This document shows, in pieces, positions 1 to 8,333 of a stretch of 63,730 nt of DNA. Position 1 is the stretch's first letter; every line of letters starts with the position of its first letter. A program made the position numbers and the translations under genes. Below the pieces are notes generated by a model. That model saw only the letters and a program-made list of their open reading frames with translations, made no database searches and was not told where the DNA came from. Source of the stretch: Vulcanimicrobiota bacterium (GTDB lineage Bacteria > Vulcanimicrobiota > Xenobia > Xenobiales > JADMJV01). The stretch is taken from the NCBI GenBank assembly GCA_023447635.1, contig JAEXNA010000156.1:1-63730 (forward strand), read 5' to 3'.

Positions 1-695
1 TGGGGGCGGGGGGGGGGCGGGGCGGGGGTGGCGGGTGGGGGAGGGTTGGTGCTGCTCTGAATGTTGAGTCCGACCGCAAACGGCCGGGCGTTGAGCGTCA
101 AGCTGTTCTCGAAGGGAACGATCACCGGGAGGGCTTCGAGAGAGGTCGACTCGCTGCGTCGCTTGTTCCTCGAAATCCAGTCGTCGGCGTTATCGCGATA
201 CTCTCCGGCGATGTCGAGGAATCGCCCATAGACGATCGGCCCTACCTGGCAGGCTCCTTCGGCGAGGCCAAGGAGCATCTGATCTTTGCAGCGGGGCACG
301 TCGAGCATCAGACGGACACCGAGTTCGTCGATATTGCCCAGAAGCGCTCGCCCGGTCTCGATGATGTTCCCGTGACTGCGCGCGGTCGATAGGATGGCGG
401 CTTTGGACACGTCTCTGAGGCGGTCTTCGCGTTCAGCACCGCGAGGTAGTTCGCTGACGATGCCCTGGAAGGCCACGATCGCGGCAGCGCGGGTCGTTCC
501 CGCCTCGCCAAAGGCCCGATCGAAGATCTCGCCAGCGCTGACCTCGACCGCCTCAGGGGTGGGCATGGCGATTTTGCCGGATGTGGTTGTGCTGGTGCTC
601 TGCACGACAATGCTCTCCTGGACGACCGCGGAGTGGGGGCCGTCCTCGCGAGGTCGGCTGGAACCGACTTCGATCTGGATCAGAAATTTTTTCAA
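1..695 (-). CDS. Hypothetical protein, C-terminus cut by window edge
   Basis: An open frame runs on the minus strand from a TTG codon at 695 to the left edge of the window, so the C-terminus is missing. The N-terminus reads MKKFLIQIEVGSSRPRED. A helical, charged middle follows (for example EIFDRAFGEAGTTRAAAI and LLGNIDELGVRLMLD), then DDWISRNKRRSEST, and finally a run of prolines encoded by the G-rich first 45 bases. An AGGAGG lies 12 bases upstream of the TTG. I do not recognise the family. The proline tract looks like a linker to a domain outside the window. The codon pattern and residue mix look like real protein in this frame, unlike the overlapping frames. The start is uncertain. Confidence 0.6.
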   Translation of the reverse strand, partial: MKKFLIQIEVGSSRPREDGPHSAVVQESIVVQSTSTTTSGKIAMPTPEAVEVSAGEIFDRAFGEAGTTRAAAIVAFQGIVSELPRGAEREDRLRDVSKAAILSTARSHGNIIETGRALLGNIDELGVRLMLDVPRCKDQMLLGLAEGACQVGPIVYGRFLDIAGEYRDNADDWISRNKRRSESTSLEALPVIVPFENSLTLNARPFAVGLNIQSSTNPPPPATPAPPPPRP

Positions 696-801
696 TGAAA
701 GGACGTTCCTCCTGAAAGCGGGAAGGCGCGGCATCTACGACGCTTCGTCCGTATGGACCAGGATCTGGGATCACCTCGGACGAAGCGCGATCGACGTTTC
801 C

Positions 802-1449
802 ATGTGGTCTGGTCTAGCTCAGTTTATTCGGAATTTGTTTGGTGGTGGTGGGAAGGCCACCGAGCCTACTTTCCCCCTGCCATCGGGCATCGATAGGTTA
901 GAGGACGAGTACTCGCACTCTCAGGAGCTCGAGGGCCCCGGCGGCCCTGTGACGGCCCGAGAAGCGCACGAGTTAGCCATCGAGATCATCAGCAAGTTCG
1001 ACCCGCAGGCGCGCCTGACGAACATCGAGTCCTCCGGCCCCCTCTCTGGGGACGGCCAGTGCCTGGGTTGGAACTTCTTTTTTCATCTCCCCGCCCGGTG
1101 GGGGCATGCGACTTTCGCTTTCCGTATGGGCAAGCAAGGGGGCGACCGGCTCACCGTCGAGCTGCGGCCTTTTGTGGCCAGGGGTAGCGCTTTGGCCAAG
1201 ATGATGAACGAAGGTCAGTCCGGATTCGTGGAACAGCAGTGGAAAGTCGACCTGGAAAGACACCCCGAGCTTCCCTCTTCCTTTCCCGATTCTGGAGATG
1301 TGCTTTCCGGTTTCGCGCGCAGCGGTGGTGGCCCGCTGCCCGACGCGGCGGTGCTGAGGGCGGCAACCCCCCCGCTCGGACGGGCCCGCTGGGACCTGCT
1401 CGAGGCGGCGGGTTCGAAAAAGAGCATTTACTCGCTTCCTATAGAATAA
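802..1449 (+). CDS. Hypothetical protein
   Basis: About 215 residues starting MWSGLAQFIRNLFGGGGKA. The N-terminal segment is amphipathic with a glycine run, and the body is mixed alpha/beta (LGWNFFFHLPARWGHATFAF). The frame stays open far upstream, but that part overlaps the divergent gene ending at 695 and has unlike composition, so the ATG at 802 is preferred; no strong ribosome binding site is visible. It is followed after six bases by the next plus-strand gene, so the two probably share a transcript. The family is not recognised and no catalytic motif is seen. Confidence 0.6.
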   Translation: MWSGLAQFIRNLFGGGGKATEPTFPLPSGIDRLEDEYSHSQELEGPGGPVTAREAHELAIEIISKFDPQARLTNIESSGPLSGDGQCLGWNFFFHLPARWGHATFAFRMGKQGGDRLTVELRPFVARGSALAKMMNEGQSGFVEQQWKVDLERHPELPSSFPDSGDVLSGFARSGGGPLPDAAVLRAATPPLGRARWDLLEAAGSKKSIYSLPIE

Positions 1450-1455
1450 GCCGTT

Positions 1456-2166
1456 ATGTCCAATCGTGCCCTCGAGCTCTATGAGCAGAGCCGACCCCTC
1501 GAATCCCTGGAGGGGTTTATTTTTCGAACGGCCCAGCGCGCCAGCCGCGGTGGAGAGGCGTTGCTGCAGTTGCGCTCGGTGGGGAACAATCAAGGCGGCT
1601 TAGAGTTCGGGTACGACGTCGAGGAGGATCGCCAACTCGAGTTGCAGGAGGTCGGTGCCCTGGGCGGTTTCGCGGTCGCTGCGGCGATGACTTTGCGCGC
1701 CCTGGTGACCCGTCGCTCCAGCCACGTTCTGGGGGCGATCCAGGCGACTTCGGTAGCCCTGGCCTTCGGAGGGCGAGAGGTGCCGCGTTTATGGCAGCGA
1801 GCTAAGAAATCGCGCCAGCCCGAGCCGGTTATGATGTGCTTGCGAGGCGCTCAGCTTAGCTTTCGCGTCGGGGCCGAGGAGGTCGTCGTCGACCTGGCAC
1901 CGGTGACAGGGCTCACTGTTCGAACCTTTCGATTCCACTGGGACTCGCCTCGCCCGTCCCTTCACTTTGCCCAGGTCGAGATGCAGGACGGTCGCCTGCT
2001 GACTTTGACCGAGACGGAAGACAGCGTTGCCATCCGTCGACTGATGCACCAGATCGCGAAGCCGGTCCCGGTCGAGCTTTCTTTCCAGAACATCGACCTC
2101 TATAAAGAGAACGACAAAGTGACCTGGGAACTGGGGCCAAGGCTGGTCGAGCCAGCTCTCAATTAG
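1456..2166 (+). CDS. Hypothetical protein
   Basis: 236 residues with no signal peptide. A weakly hydrophobic segment lies near residues 68-105 (VGALGGFAVAAAMTLRALV, then a short basic break and VLGAIQATSVALAFGG). The C-terminal half looks like a small beta domain (LSFRVGAEEVVVDLAPVTG, then SLHFAQVEMQDGRLLTL). It may be a membrane-associated protein with a cytoplasmic beta domain, but this is inference. It sits between another unknown gene and an ECF sigma factor, all in one direction with short gaps. The family is not recognised. Confidence 0.7.
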   Translation: MSNRALELYEQSRPLESLEGFIFRTAQRASRGGEALLQLRSVGNNQGGLEFGYDVEEDRQLELQEVGALGGFAVAAAMTLRALVTRRSSHVLGAIQATSVALAFGGREVPRLWQRAKKSRQPEPVMMCLRGAQLSFRVGAEEVVVDLAPVTGLTVRTFRFHWDSPRPSLHFAQVEMQDGRLLTLTETEDSVAIRRLMHQIAKPVPVELSFQNIDLYKENDKVTWELGPRLVEPALN

Positions 2167-2215
2167 ACCTCTGTTCTTCGGTCTGCATGGAGGAATGGGC
2201 GGGAGCCCGGTCAAC

Positions 2216-2830
2216 ATGTCGAGTATGGCGTCAGCGAGCATAGCCAGGGGCTGGGTGGGTGGCCTCGGAAGGTTTTCCGAGCGTCTGGCTCAGGTTGTCA
2301 CCGGAGAGCCGACCTCTCTGCTCAAGCGCGCCCAGCAAGGCGATGAGGCCTCGATCGAGCGCTTGATCGAGCTGTACCAGGACATCATCTACTCGATGGC
2401 TGTGTCGTTCACCAGGGACCCTCATCAGGCCGAAGATCTGGCTCAAGACGCCTGGATCAAGATCTTGCGTGGTTTGCCCAGCTTTCGCCACGATTCGAAA
2501 TTTTCTACCTGGCTCTACCGCATCACCATGAACACCTTCCTCAACGCCACCCGCGCGGTGAAGCGAGAGCAGGAAGTCGTGGGCAGTCTGAACCCCGAAT
2601 CCGAGTCGGGGCAGGGGCAAGTCGAAGCGTCTTTAGACGTTCACGACGCCGTTCGGGGGCTGCCCGATGAGTTTCGCTCGGTGGTTTTGCTGCGCTACGT
2701 AGCCGATCTTTCTTACAAAGAGATCGCTAACGTCCTGGATCTCCCTCTGGGTACGGTCCAATCGCGCCTGAAGCGAGCTCTGGATAAACTGGGGCACAAT
2801 TTGGGGCACCAAGGCTATCCGCTGGGGTAA
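2216..2830 (+). CDS. ECF-type sigma-70 family RNA polymerase sigma factor
   Basis: A sigma-70 family factor of the extracytoplasmic-function type directs RNA polymerase to a specific promoter set. Region 2 is visible as LIELYQDIIYSMAVSFTRD followed by AEDLAQDAWIKILRGLPSF and the FSTWLYRITMN motif. Region 4 is visible as LPDEFRSVVLLRYVADLSY with the helix-turn-helix YKEIANVLDLPLGTVQSRLK. I chose the ATG at 2216 because GGGAG lies about ten bases upstream; an in-frame ATG at 2195 has no usable spacing to a ribosome binding site. No classic anti-sigma zinc finger gene follows. Instead a PilO-like protein starts six bases after the stop, and a polytopic membrane protein follows that. Confidence 0.92.
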   Translation: MSSMASASIARGWVGGLGRFSERLAQVVTGEPTSLLKRAQQGDEASIERLIELYQDIIYSMAVSFTRDPHQAEDLAQDAWIKILRGLPSFRHDSKFSTWLYRITMNTFLNATRAVKREQEVVGSLNPESESGQGQVEASLDVHDAVRGLPDEFRSVVLLRYVADLSYKEIANVLDLPLGTVQSRLKRALDKLGHNLGHQGYPLG

Positions 2831-2836
2831 CCCAGT

Positions 2837-3436
2837 TTGATCACTCCCAAGACGTTTCTTCCCATTCTCTGGCCCGTCGTGCTGCTTTGGCTTGCTGCGT
2901 GGCTGGGAGGGCTGAGAGACCGCCAGGCGATGCAATCTGCCGGTGAGACTCGTCTGCTGGAGGCCCGTCGGCAACTCGAACAGCTGCGGGCTCGCTCGGT
3001 GGCCGGGAGGATAGAGAGTCAGGAGTATGGGGAGCTGCTCAAGGAGTTCGCTCTGCTGACCGAATTGCCAGCTTCTGACCCGTTTCGAGACCCTTCGGCA
3101 AGCCCGCTTATTTCGGTGCATGTAGCTTCTCTGGTCACGGCGGTACAGCAGTCATTGCAAGATCCGGGGCGCCCGGGGGAGCTGCCAAGGTTTTTGTCGG
3201 TGACGCCGGGCCGCCCAGAGCGGATCGGACCTTTCGTGATGATCGAGTTCGGTCTGAACCTGGAGGGGCGGTTCCGCTCGCTGCCTGCGTTTCTGCAGCT
3301 AACGGGAAATCTGGCGAAAAGTCGACGGCTAGCTGTCTCGATTGGTGACCTCCGACTCGATAGCACGCACCTGAACCCTACGACGGGAGAGGGTTTGGGC
3401 ATCACCCTGACCTTGCGGGCTTACTTCCGTGAATGA
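2837..3436 (+). CDS. PilO-like type IV pilus assembly protein
   Basis: 199 residues from a TTG start six bases after the sigma gene. One N-terminal membrane helix (ILWPVVLLWLAAWLGGL) is followed by a coiled coil (about residues 35-65) and a C-terminal ferredoxin-like domain. The last strand-helix-strand pattern, LEGRFRSLPAFLQLTGNLA then LAVSIGDLRLD then GITLTLRAYFRE, matches the usual PilO ending. PilO pairs with PilN to form the inner-membrane alignment ring of type IV pili and type II secretion. No pilM, pilN or pilQ adjoins it, so it may be a solitary paralog tied to the sigma factor and membrane protein beside it. Confidence 0.7.
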   Translation: MITPKTFLPILWPVVLLWLAAWLGGLRDRQAMQSAGETRLLEARRQLEQLRARSVAGRIESQEYGELLKEFALLTELPASDPFRDPSASPLISVHVASLVTAVQQSLQDPGRPGELPRFLSVTPGRPERIGPFVMIEFGLNLEGRFRSLPAFLQLTGNLAKSRRLAVSIGDLRLDSTHLNPTTGEGLGITLTLRAYFRE

Positions 3437-4658
3437 GTCGCACCGTTTCCCCCTACCGGTGTTCCTGGGCGGCGTGGAAGCGCTGGCGTTTTTTTGCCTG
3501 TTTCTTTCGCCGATAGTCGGTCCAGAAATCTGGGTGGCGATAGGGATGCTCCGCGCGCTGGTCTTTGGAGTGGTGGTCTTGCCCGGGCGGGCCTGCGCCG
3601 AGGCGCCTGAGGGCGCGTCGACTTTCCTGGGGCAAAGTCTGCTTTACCAACTTCCGTTCTGGGTGGCTGCCCTCTTTTTCCCTCTCCAGCCGGGACAGGC
3701 CTGGGGGGCAAGCCAGGCGCTGCTGGGGCATTTTGTTCTTCTGGGACTTCTAACTCTTCTGGTGCGCGCTACTCGAGGGCGTATCTCTCTCGCTGCAGAG
3801 GGTTGGGTTGGAGCTCTGACCCTGATTTGGTTAGCGCTTTGTCCAGGTCACGGTGTTCCCTGGTTAGCGGCGACGGTGCTGCTCCTTGCCGGCGTTCGCG
3901 GCCCCGCCGCTCGGCGTCGGGTGGGTTGGAGTCTGTCGTTTGGACAGGCCCTGGCCGTGGGTGTGGGCTGGCTGGCCGCGTATGTCATGCCGCCGCTGCT
4001 GGGTCAGCCAGCAGGTACCGAACTGATCGCGGTCTGGCTGTTTCAGATCTATCTGGCAGCGGTGATTCGTTGCCTTCAGGACGAGGCGCAGGCTTGTAGC
4101 GAGGATGAACTCTCGCTGCCCGCGGCTGTCTCGGCCCGTCACTGGCTGCTCGGTCGGCGGAGCGTGCTGGTAGCTTTGGGATGGGCGGTTTTGCCGCTTC
4201 TGCTGCTAAGCTCGCCTCAGGGGGCGCTGGGGGCGGTCGTCTTGTATACGGGGTGGTGGCGCGGAGTGGCGCTGGCGGCGCGCGGCCGGCTGACTTCCAC
4301 CCTGACCGTCTGGTGGTTGGGGTCCGAAATGAGTCTGGTATGGGGGGCTCTGCTCCCATATCCGGCCTTCGCGGGAGAAGTCGTGCTCGTCAGCTTTGTC
4401 TGGGCGGGTGCCGTAAGGCTTCTTTCAACTCGCGAGAAGAGCGGGGAACGCAAAATGGCGCTGCCGGGGTTGGGACTCCTGGAGCGGCGCCTTCGTGAGG
4501 AGTTGCGTGTTGCCGCTCCTGGGGACTTTGCGTCGCGGGTCAGGCAAGTGTCCGACTCGGTAGAGTTGGACGCTGACCTGAGCGCGGCCGCGCCTGCGGG
4601 CTTCCGAGCACGCCTGCTGCAGCGATTGCGTCAGGGCGAAGAGACGGAAGAGTCGTAG
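3429..4658 (+). CDS. Polytopic membrane protein of unknown function
   Basis: 409 residues with about nine or ten hydrophobic helices through residue 335 (for example VEALAFFCLFLSPIVG, WVGALTLIWLALC, VLVALGWAVLPLLLL), followed by a soluble, charged tail of about 70 residues rich in Arg, Glu and Ala. The start overlaps the end of the PilO-like gene by eight bases, so the two are translationally coupled. The tail (ERRLREELRVAAPGDFASR) could contact a cytoplasmic partner such as the sigma factor two genes upstream; that is speculation. The family is not recognised. Confidence 0.75.
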   Translation: MNESHRFPLPVFLGGVEALAFFCLFLSPIVGPEIWVAIGMLRALVFGVVVLPGRACAEAPEGASTFLGQSLLYQLPFWVAALFFPLQPGQAWGASQALLGHFVLLGLLTLLVRATRGRISLAAEGWVGALTLIWLALCPGHGVPWLAATVLLLAGVRGPAARRRVGWSLSFGQALAVGVGWLAAYVMPPLLGQPAGTELIAVWLFQIYLAAVIRCLQDEAQACSEDELSLPAAVSARHWLLGRRSVLVALGWAVLPLLLLSSPQGALGAVVLYTGWWRGVALAARGRLTSTLTVWWLGSEMSLVWGALLPYPAFAGEVVLVSFVWAGAVRLLSTREKSGERKMALPGLGLLERRLREELRVAAPGDFASRVRQVSDSVELDADLSAAAPAGFRARLLQRLRQGEETEES

Positions 4659-4665
4659 CGAAAGG

Positions 4666-4851
4666 CTACTGAGCGGGCTGGGGCGGGTTCTTTTCTTCGT
4701 TAGCGATCGCGGCCTGGATGACCGAATCGTAAACCTGCATGTAAACAGCCACGGCTTCTTTCGGGTCCGTGATGTTAAGGTTCCTCAACAGCGGAGGGGT
4801 CAGAGAGAGGGCAATATTGACAAACTGGGCGTGTATGGTTTGCTCGTCCAC
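4666..4851 (-). CDS. Small hypothetical protein
   Basis: A short frame of about 61 residues, from a GTG at 4851, reads VDEQTIHAQFVNIALSLTPP and continues helically to ANEEKNPPQPAQ. Its residue mix is ordinary protein and differs sharply from the Arg/Gly/Pro-rich upstream extension of the same frame, which overlaps the gene at 4938. It lies just downstream of that gene on the same strand. No convincing ribosome binding site is seen, so start and reality are uncertain. No family is recognised. Confidence 0.45.
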   Translation of the reverse strand: MDEQTIHAQFVNIALSLTPPLLRNLNITDPKEAVAVYMQVYDSVIQAAIANEEKNPPQPAQ

Positions 4852-4937
4852 ACGGGATGCTTCGCAGGTGGGAACCTCACTCCTCCCCCGTGAGGGGTGA
4901 ACCAGAACCCTCCCTCTTTGGCCTGGGATGGCGAGAG

Positions 4938-5429
4938 CTAAAGAGAGTAAGTGCTGTTGCGCTCTGTCCTGGCCTTGCGCCGAGACTTCGAGATAGTTTC
5001 GTGGAGTTCCGAAAACGACGCGTCCCCCAAGAACATGGCGGGGATTTGGACGAAGGTCTCGCCATCGCTGAACATCAGCATCCGGAAGAGGCCGCCTTCG
5101 GCGGGGGGGCTGTAGGCCATCTTGGCCATCTCCAGGTGAAGTTCGGCCTTGCTGTCCTTGTAAACCAGATAGTCGTCTTCGATGGTGACTTCTCGGTTCA
5201 GGAAATGGTTCAGGGTCAAGGCGACGACAGCCACCATGATGAGGGCTATCAAAAGGGGTATGCCAGCGAAAGGTATTCTGGCGGGGTCGGCCGGTGAGAA
5301 CTTTCTGGCTGCGTCGAGCCCAAAGTAGAAAAGCACGAGCGCGCAAGCGGTCGGCAGCGCGGACAGCGCTATAGCCTTGGCGGTCAGACCTGTGCGGTAA
5401 ATCTGGGGTTTAGCGGATGGGGCTTTCAC
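4938..5429 (-). CDS. Two-helix membrane protein with a cytoplasmic PH-like domain
   Basis: 163 residues from a GTG start. Two membrane helices are clear: AIALSALPTACALVLFYFGLD and IPLLIALIMVAVVALTLNHFL. A soluble beta-rich segment follows (REVTIEDDYLVYKDSKAELHL), which resembles the layout of bacterial PH-like membrane proteins, and the protein ends in a basic tail (SKSRRKARTERNS). It could be the first gene of a two-gene unit with the small gene at 4666. The function is unknown. Confidence 0.7.
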   Translation of the reverse strand: MKAPSAKPQIYRTGLTAKAIALSALPTACALVLFYFGLDAARKFSPADPARIPFAGIPLLIALIMVAVVALTLNHFLNREVTIEDDYLVYKDSKAELHLEMAKMAYSPPAEGGLFRMLMFSDGETFVQIPAMFLGDASFSELHETISKSRRKARTERNSTYSL

Positions 5430-5525
5430 AACGGTTCCGAATCACAAGTACTTCGAGTGTGACTCTCCCCCTGTTATACCCAAAGGCAGAGAGTTGAGAC
5501 AGCGGAAAACCTCCCGTATAAAAAG

Positions 5526-5555
5526 AAAAGCCCCTCGATTTCGAGGGGCTTTTTC
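5526..5555 (-). terminator. Intrinsic terminator
   Basis: A near-perfect 13-bp inverted repeat (AAAAGCCCCTCGA with its complement) has a T-rich run on each side. On the minus strand it lies ten bases past the stop codon of the LolA-like gene and fits as its terminator. Confidence 0.85.
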
Positions 5556-5565
5556 TTGCCGATCT

Positions 5566-6147
5566 TTAGAATCCGACGGCGGGGGAGTTATCCCATTTGG
5601 CGTTGCTGAACTCGCGAACTTCTTTGCCGCGTCCGTCCTTGCGCTCGGTTTTGACGATCTCGCCCTTCGAGTTGGCCCAGACGCTGTACTCGCTGCCGAA
5701 GGTGAACAGGGTCTTGTCGCCCTGAGCGGTCGCCTTGGGCTTGCCGAGGCTCTTCACCTGGTCGAGGATCATGCCGTAAAGGGAGGTGGCGAAGGGGCGT
5801 CCTGCCACGTCTTTGTGGGTCAGGTTGCGGGTGATGACGCCGCCGCCAGTCTTAGCGCGAACCTGGTCGGCTTTCCAAGACTTGTCATACACGATCACGG
5901 AGCCCTTTTTGCTGGGGTCCGACTTGGCCTGGGTGACTTCGGTGCGGATCTTGTCCGGGCCGCCCCAGCGGTAGTCAAAGTCGTAGATGCCCTGAGGGCC
6001 GTTGTATTTGTAGGTCACCGAGTAGCTCTTTGCCGAGGTGATCTTCTGCTTGACCTGGTCCCAGGTGACTTCCGCCTGCGCAGGCAGGATGGCCGTAATC
6101 AGGGCGGTCGCGAGGACCGAGAGCCAGAGTTTGCGCCAAGTGTTCAT
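5566..6147 (-). CDS. LolA-like / outer-membrane lipoprotein-sorting family secreted protein
   Basis: 193 residues with a clear signal peptide (MNTWRKLWLSVLATALITAI, cleavage near AQA-EV). The mature part starts with VTWDQVKQKITSAKSYSVTY, followed by beta strands (YDFDYRWGGPDKIRTEVT; GSVIVYDKSWKADQVRA). This layout is typical of the half-barrel LolA/LolB-like fold that carries lipids or lipoproteins in the periplasm. The C-terminal pattern (LFTFGSEYSVWANSKGEIVK) also fits. The start has a good ribosome binding site (AGGAG). It is monocistronic with a strong terminator. The assignment rests on the pattern alone. Confidence 0.65.
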   Translation of the reverse strand: MNTWRKLWLSVLATALITAILPAQAEVTWDQVKQKITSAKSYSVTYKYNGPQGIYDFDYRWGGPDKIRTEVTQAKSDPSKKGSVIVYDKSWKADQVRAKTGGGVITRNLTHKDVAGRPFATSLYGMILDQVKSLGKPKATAQGDKTLFTFGSEYSVWANSKGEIVKTERKDGRGKEVREFSNAKWDNSPAVGF

Positions 6148-6288
6148 TTGGTCTCCTTTGGAGGCGAACGACGCCCCCTCTTTTTCTCATGTAAGTCTGC
6201 TGGCAGGAGGTTCCTGCTGGCGACGGGTCGGTTCTTCCTACTCGGACGTTTTCCTTCGGGAACCTTGCTGTTCAAAAACCTGAAAGGG

Positions 6289-7068
6289 TTAGGAGAGTTG
6301 CGGTAAATGGAAAAGTGTTCGGGTATTTTCCATCGTCTGCTGGGCGATGAGCGTCCTCGGAACCTCTCGCAGACGGGCGATAGCTTCGACGATCAGGGGA
6401 ATGTACTCGGGCTTGTTGGTTCTGCCTCGGTGAGGGATCGGAGCAAGATAGGGGCCGTCGGTTTCCACCAGCAAGCGATCAAGCGGAACCTGGCGGGCGA
6501 CCTCGGCGACATCACCTGCCTTTTTGAAAGTTACGATGCCGGTAATACCGATGTAGCACCCGAGGTCGAGAAACCGCTTCGCCCATTCCCAGGTCCCGGT
6601 AAAGCAGTGGACCACGGCCGGATGGGTCAACTTTGCCTCGACCAGCATATCGTAGAGCTCTTGCTCGGCCGAGCGACAGTGCAAAATCAGGGGGACGTGG
6701 CGCTCCCGGGCCACGGTCAGGTGAGCCTCCAGAAACTCTTGCTGAAGGGTCATCGGGGTAAAATCGTAGTGCCCCTCGAGTCCAGTTTCGCCGAGGATCG
6801 GGAACGGCAACTGTTCGAGCCCCTCGACCAGCTTCTCTTCGAGTTGGGGGCGCAGTTCGGGAACGACTTCGTGCGGATGAACCCCGACCGCCGGATAAAG
6901 GTTGGGAAAGGTCGCGGCAAGCTCTTGGAGGCGTTGGAAAGAGCTAAAATGCAAGGCTGGCATAACCATCGCCAGAACGCCGTTCTGGTGGGCGGAGTGA
7001 ACGATTTTTTCCACTCCCCCTTCTTCAAGATAGTTTTTTGCGTCCAAATGTACGTGAGAGTCTATCAT
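6289..7068 (-). CDS. tatD: TatD family metal-dependent hydrolase (putative DNase)
   Basis: 259 residues, the usual TatD length. The metal-binding beginning DSHVHLD is present, then GVHPHEV, the glutamate of GETGLEGHYDF, LILHCRSAEQEL, the histidine in VVHCFTGTWE, and the last metal aspartate in LLVETDGPYL. Together these are the complete TatD TIM-barrel active site. Family members are 3'-5' DNA exonucleases or phosphodiesterases acting in DNA repair or turnover. It is transcribed divergently from pilC, with a short shared control region. Confidence 0.93.
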   Translation of the reverse strand: MIDSHVHLDAKNYLEEGGVEKIVHSAHQNGVLAMVMPALHFSSFQRLQELAATFPNLYPAVGVHPHEVVPELRPQLEEKLVEGLEQLPFPILGETGLEGHYDFTPMTLQQEFLEAHLTVARERHVPLILHCRSAEQELYDMLVEAKLTHPAVVHCFTGTWEWAKRFLDLGCYIGITGIVTFKKAGDVAEVARQVPLDRLLVETDGPYLAPIPHRGRTNKPEYIPLIVEAIARLREVPRTLIAQQTMENTRTLFHLPQLS

Positions 7069-7106
7069 ACGCCAGGAGCCGTTCCTTTCTCGGCGAACCG
7101 TTCCTC

Positions 7107-8333
7107 GTGGCTAGCTTCATTTTCAAGGTTATCGACGAACGGGACCAGGTGGTGTCGGGAACGCTGAGCGCCCCGACCATCCAGGCGGCGCAAGAACGGC
7201 TCAGGGCCGTCTACAAGAACGTGCTCGTCGTGGAAGAGCAAAAGGCCGGGGGAGCGGGCTCTGCCGTGGCTTTCAAGCGGTCTCCTCGTGTCAAGATCGA
7301 CAGTCTGGCGCTGTACTGCCGACAGCTGGCTGTCATGGTGGCTTCGGGTATCGCCGTCAACCGTGCTTTGCGTTTCTGCAGCCGTGGTGAAGATCATAAT
7401 CTGAACATGGTGATGACTCGCGTTGCCGACGAGGTCGAGAGCGGTAAGTCGGTCTCTCAGGCGCTTTCCGAGCAGCCACGCGTTTTCGGCAACATCTTCA
7501 TCGCGCTGGTCAAAGCCGGTGAGACCTCGGGTGCGCTGGACACGGCGCTGAAGAAGCTGGCGGACTTGTTGGAAAAGACCGTCGGCATGCAAAAGCGTGT
7601 TCAGTCGACACTGGCCTATCCAGCTGTCATCTTTGTCGTCTGTATCTGCGTCGTGGCGTTTTTCACGTTCTACATCATGCCGCAGATGATCCCGATGTTC
7701 GAATCGATGTCGGTCGAGCTGCCTTTGCCGACAAAGATTATGATGTGGACCGCCAACACGCTTCAGAACCCCTGGGTCTCTGGCCCGCTGGCGGTGGGAA
7801 GTGTGCTGGCATCGCTCGCCGCCTTCCACGCCTACCAGAACCTGGACCGGGCGCCCGAAATTCGTTATTACGTCGACAGCTACATCCTGAGAATTCCTGT
7901 CCTCGGGCCTCTGTTCCGTCTCTCGACCCAGTCCCGTATCCTCTTCACCCTGGCCACTCTGCTCGACTCGGGTGTATCGCTGTCCGAGTCGCTGCAAGTC
8001 GTCGAGAAGGTGGCGAACAACGAGGTTTACTCCCGCCGCATCCGCTGGGGTCGCGAAGCGTTGCTGCAGGGCTCTAGCGTGTTCGCCGCTCTGGAAAGCC
8101 ACGAAGTCTTCAATCAGATGGCGCTGCAGATGATCAAGGTCGGAGAAGAGACCGGTACGCTCGCCGAAATGGTCCGACGCATCGGTGAGATGTACGAGGA
8201 AGAGGTCGAGCACACGCTGGATCAGCTGTCCTCGCTGATCGAGCCGCTGATCATGGCGTTTATGGGTCTTGTGGTAGGCTTTATCGTGGTCGCCTCGTTC
8301 CTACCGATGGTGCAGTTGCTGCAGACTCTCTAG
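7107..8333 (+). CDS. pilC: Type IV pilus / type II secretion inner-membrane platform protein (PilC/GspF)
   Basis: About 408 residues from a GTG at 7107, a start chosen because it does not overlap the divergent tatD gene. Two T2SSF domains are visible: the first with YCRQLAVMVASGIAVNRAL and FIALVKAGETSGALDTAL, the second with STQSRILFTLATLLDSGVSL and LQMIKVGEETGTLAEMV. Three membrane helices flank them, including YPAVIFVVCICVVAFFTFYI and a C-terminal one. The family forms the membrane platform on which the assembly ATPase drives pilin polymerisation. No pilB or pilT adjoins it here. Confidence 0.93.
   Translation: MASFIFKVIDERDQVVSGTLSAPTIQAAQERLRAVYKNVLVVEEQKAGGAGSAVAFKRSPRVKIDSLALYCRQLAVMVASGIAVNRALRFCSRGEDHNLNMVMTRVADEVESGKSVSQALSEQPRVFGNIFIALVKAGETSGALDTALKKLADLLEKTVGMQKRVQSTLAYPAVIFVVCICVVAFFTFYIMPQMIPMFESMSVELPLPTKIMMWTANTLQNPWVSGPLAVGSVLASLAAFHAYQNLDRAPEIRYYVDSYILRIPVLGPLFRLSTQSRILFTLATLLDSGVSLSESLQVVEKVANNEVYSRRIRWGREALLQGSSVFAALESHEVFNQMALQMIKVGEETGTLAEMVRRIGEMYEEEVEHTLDQLSSLIEPLIMAFMGLVVGFIVVASFLPMVQLLQTL

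Noticed and set aside
394..801. N-terminal extension of the gene at 802
   Set aside because: It overlaps the coding strand of the edge gene and has Ser/Arg-rich composition unlike the rest.
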